Source: Thuidium tamariscinum (lineage: Eukaryota; Streptophyta; Bryopsida; Hypnales; Thuidiaceae). Taken from it: 64,000 nt of DNA. Of the stretch, positions 61,535-64,000 are shown piece after piece (the stretch's first letter is position 1; every line of letters begins with the position of its first letter). The translations under genes and the position numbers were made by a program. The notes under the pieces were generated by a model. It was not told where the DNA came from, made no database searches, and saw only the letters and a program-made list of their open reading frames with translations. The DNA lies in assembly GCA_947034885.2 (NCBI GenBank), contig OX344749.2, positions 35,149,182-35,213,181 of the forward strand, given 5' to 3'.

Positions 61535-61640
61535 CTTCTCCTCGTCTTCTCACATTTTCTTCTCTCACACTCTAGATCTCCTCTTCTCCCCTTCTCCTTT
61601 CACATCTGTTTGCACTTCTTCCAACCTCCATCTCCCACTC
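61535..61640 (+). promoter_or_regulatory. Pyrimidine-rich 5' leader of the BPA1-like gene
   Basis: About 105 bases of nearly continuous C and T (CTTCTC, CTCTTCTCCCC) lead directly to ATGGCGG at 61641. CT-rich leaders are common just upstream of plant start codons, which supports this ATG as the start. Confidence 0.45.
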
Positions 61641-64000
61641 ATGGCGGTAGACTTTCCTTCGTCCTTCTCAAATCCAAGTTTCTTCACCTACTGTTCTTGA
61701 GTTTTGCGAATTTTGAGAAAATATTTGTTCAGTTTGAATTTTGGGAGTTGGGATTGTTTGAATCATTGGGATGGGATTCGGGATTCGGTGGATTTGGGGG
61801 GATGGAGTATTTTAGGGTTTGGAGGTGAGATACGGGTGCTTTGTGTGTGGGATGGGTAGAAAGAAGGGGTGCATACGGTTCGAGTGAGTAACGTGTCTGC
61901 GAAGGCGACGGAGCACGACATTCAAGATTTCTTTTCGTTTTCAGGGGAGATTGAGCACATCGAGCTACTCAAGTGAGTGGTTTTGGGCTTGATAGATCGT
62001 TCTGAGGAAGGGAACCGAGATGTGGTTGGATCTGGAATAGAGTGTAGCTTCTGTTGCTGCCTCTGAATTTTGTGATTTTGATGGATCTTTAATCTCGGGA
62101 GAATTAATCGGAGCTTTGTAATTTAGGACAGATCGAAAGGAATTGACGTCAGGAGTGAGATCTCTGGGGTAATACATGTAATTTTAGTTGATCGGATGTA
62201 GCATTTCGCTTAAGTCGCATGCTGCGTTCGACACATTGAGTCTAGGAAGAATTGGAAACTCGGCGAGCTCTTGAATTGCATTGTTTCTTCAGGGAGTTTC
62301 TTTTCAGGGTTTCCTCTGCAATTCTGATTCGACAATGGCGTTTGTAGGGATGGTGAATTATCGCAGACCGCGTTTGTTACGTTCAAGGAAGCGCAGGCTC
62401 TAGAAACAGCTCTTCTACTCTCCGTAAGTCTTGAGCTTTTAACTCTAGTGTGTCCAATAGTAAAATAGAAAATGTTCCTTGGAAGGTTTTAGTTGATTAT
62501 AGTAACTTCCAAAATATATTTCTGTAGTTTAAAAATGTAAGACATGGTGGCTTCCTTGCCAATGATACATTCTGTCACCATCTTGAAGCTTGCTAAATGA
62601 GTCATTTCACTCCTATAGATATGGAAGAGGCCACATGTGACCAGTTGAGCACTTAGCTGTTTGGAATGTCAAGATTTGAATTCGAGTCGCTTTTGAAATA
62701 TGATTTAATTTGGAATTGTCTTGGCTTAATTCTGCCATGGCCCATTTCATCTTTGCATTTATTAAACTAAATTGAATTTAAAAAAAGAAGAAGAGATCGG
62801 ATGCTTTTTGCTTTGGCAGGGAGCTACTGTGGTGGATCAAGCAGTGACTATTGCTCCTGCGGATGAGTCGGAGAGGCTTGCAAGAAGTGTGGACGCCGTC
62901 TCATTGCAAGATCCGAGCACAGCAGAGCCTACAGTATGGCCTCTGAAATTGTTGTCTTTTGTCTTATTGTTTAACTTGTTCACTTTCGGAGTATTCATGG
63001 GCTTTTCAGAGAATAAGAGTGAGGTAGTTCCTCCTAAAAGGTTGAGTTAGCTCACCTATTATAGCACCTTCAGTCATGATCAGTTTTTATTTTACTTGGA
63101 ATTATATTAATCGGTGTAATGTGGACCCTGATTTTATTGACAAATTGGATATCACATGCCTTGGAGATCAGTTCCTCGTTATTATATTATTGAGGTGTAC
63201 CTTCATGCATGTTAAGGATGCCACCTCCACCAACCCAGCCACGAAGAGCGCACAGGAAGTCTTCCAAAGTATGCTGGCAAAAGGCTACGTGCTTGGAAGC
63301 AACACAATGTCCAAGGCCAAGTCTTTTGATGAGAAGCACCAACTGACAGCCAACGCTTCCCAATTAGCAGCGAACGCCCAGGCCAAGGTTGTTTCTCTCG
63401 ACAACAAGATTGGCATAACCCAGAAATTCAGTGCAGGCACTGCAGCGATCAACCAGCAGGTGAAGGCTGTGGATGAAAAGTTCCAAGTTTCAGAGAAGAC
63501 ACGAACGGCCATGCAGGTCAGTGGCTGGGTTTATGCAACATCCTTCTATTTTTGCCTAAGGGCATCCAGCAATTTACACTCTACAACTTGGCACACGTAC
63601 AAATTATTGACAAATTGCCTGACAAATTGACAAATTCAATCGGCTAAATGGCAATTTTCATTGGACTACCATGTAACTGGGCCGTCCGCGTGCATTGTGC
63701 AGGTTGCTGAACAGAAACTCAACGCCGCGGGTACGGCCATTGCAAAGAATAAGTACATTCTGACAGGCACAACATGGGTAGTGGGTGCGTATGCCAAGGT
63801 TGCCAAAACGGCTGAGGAGGTGGGTCAGAAGACTTTAGAAAGAGTGGCTACTTTGGGGTCAGGGGACCAGAAATCATCTGCAGGAGCTAGCTCACCAAGT
63901 GCACCATCACCACATGCAGCTGATGATGTAGACTTGAGTCCAAAAGTTTCTCCTCCAACTGAGGTGGATTCTAAGGATCTTTCACAACCAGAGCCTGTTT
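61641..64000 (+). CDS. BPA1-like RRM protein (binding partner of ACD11), 3' end outside window
   Basis: In Arabidopsis, BPA1 binds the ceramide-1-phosphate transfer protein ACD11 and restrains cell death and defence. The first clear exon is 61860-61972 with VHTVRVSNVSAKATEHDIQ and FFSFSGEIEHIELLK. Next are 62348-62423 (DGELSQTAFVTFKEAQALET), 62820-62933 (GATVVDQAVTIAPADE), 63217-63516 and 63703 onward; all junctions keep frame. Together the first three form one RRM. The rest is the Ala-rich helical tail typical of the family (SMLAKGYVLGSNTMSKAKSF, KFQVSEKTRTAMQ, ILTGTTWVVGAYAKVAKTAE). The first coding exon has no ATG in frame; I propose a six-base start exon ATGGCG at 61641-61646 before GTAGAC, joined to AAAGAAGGG at 61860, which is tentative. 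The protein is cut at residue 297 or so by the window end. Confidence 0.85.

Noticed and set aside
61181-61828. 215-codon open frame on the plus strand
   Set aside because: It overlaps the pyrimidine-rich leader and first intron of the BPA1-like gene; the second half is an artefact of CT-rich sequence (Ser, Pro, Leu, Phe).

Overview
This window is nuclear DNA of a land plant. It is AT-rich, its genes are intron-containing, and most of it is old mobile DNA. Two host genes are firmly recognisable. One is the splicing factor PRP18 (minus strand, 49.4-51.9 kb, three exons). The other is the 5' part of a gene for a BPA1-type RRM protein (plus strand, 61.6 kb to the window end). Both resemble plant versions of these families. 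The repeat types and the low gene density suggest a non-seed plant such as a bryophyte or lycophyte, but that is only an inference; no organelle or prokaryotic features are seen.

Layout. 1-12.8 kb: a block of at least 5-6 kb present twice in direct orientation (1-6135 and 7680-12833), with no gene. The left copy carries a 961-bp TTAA-flanked inverted-repeat element where the right copy has an empty TTAA. 12.85-15.3 kb: a minus-strand gene for a secreted helical protein resembling the HsbA fold family, with a decayed extra domain that stops where the duplicated block begins. 15.6-22.6 kb: a 7-kb structure with about 0.7-kb terminal inverted repeats, filled with nested elements. 24.8-30.5 kb: a pogo/Tigger-like transposon with TA target duplication and a broken transposase. 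30.5-47 kb: AT-rich DNA with MITEs, a LINE relic and simple repeats, and no gene I can support. 47.1-48.5 kb: a PIF/Harbinger transposase pseudogene split by a small CACTA-like element. 49.4-51.9 kb: PRP18. 52.2-53.6 kb: three MITEs, one nested. 57.3-60.4 kb: a hAT-type transposase-derived gene with one intron and one in-frame stop. 61.5-64 kb: BPA1-like gene, cut by the window end.

The genes do not form a pathway. The main biological story is mobile DNA: at least four TIR families, several of them with readable target duplications, empty sites and nesting order. The most unusual items are the TTAA (piggyBac-like) elements, the TIR family ending in GGGTSATTGCAAGAAACA with 4-bp target duplications, and the HsbA-like secreted gene. 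Coordinates and splice sites were read by eye; identities and family assignments were not checked against any database.
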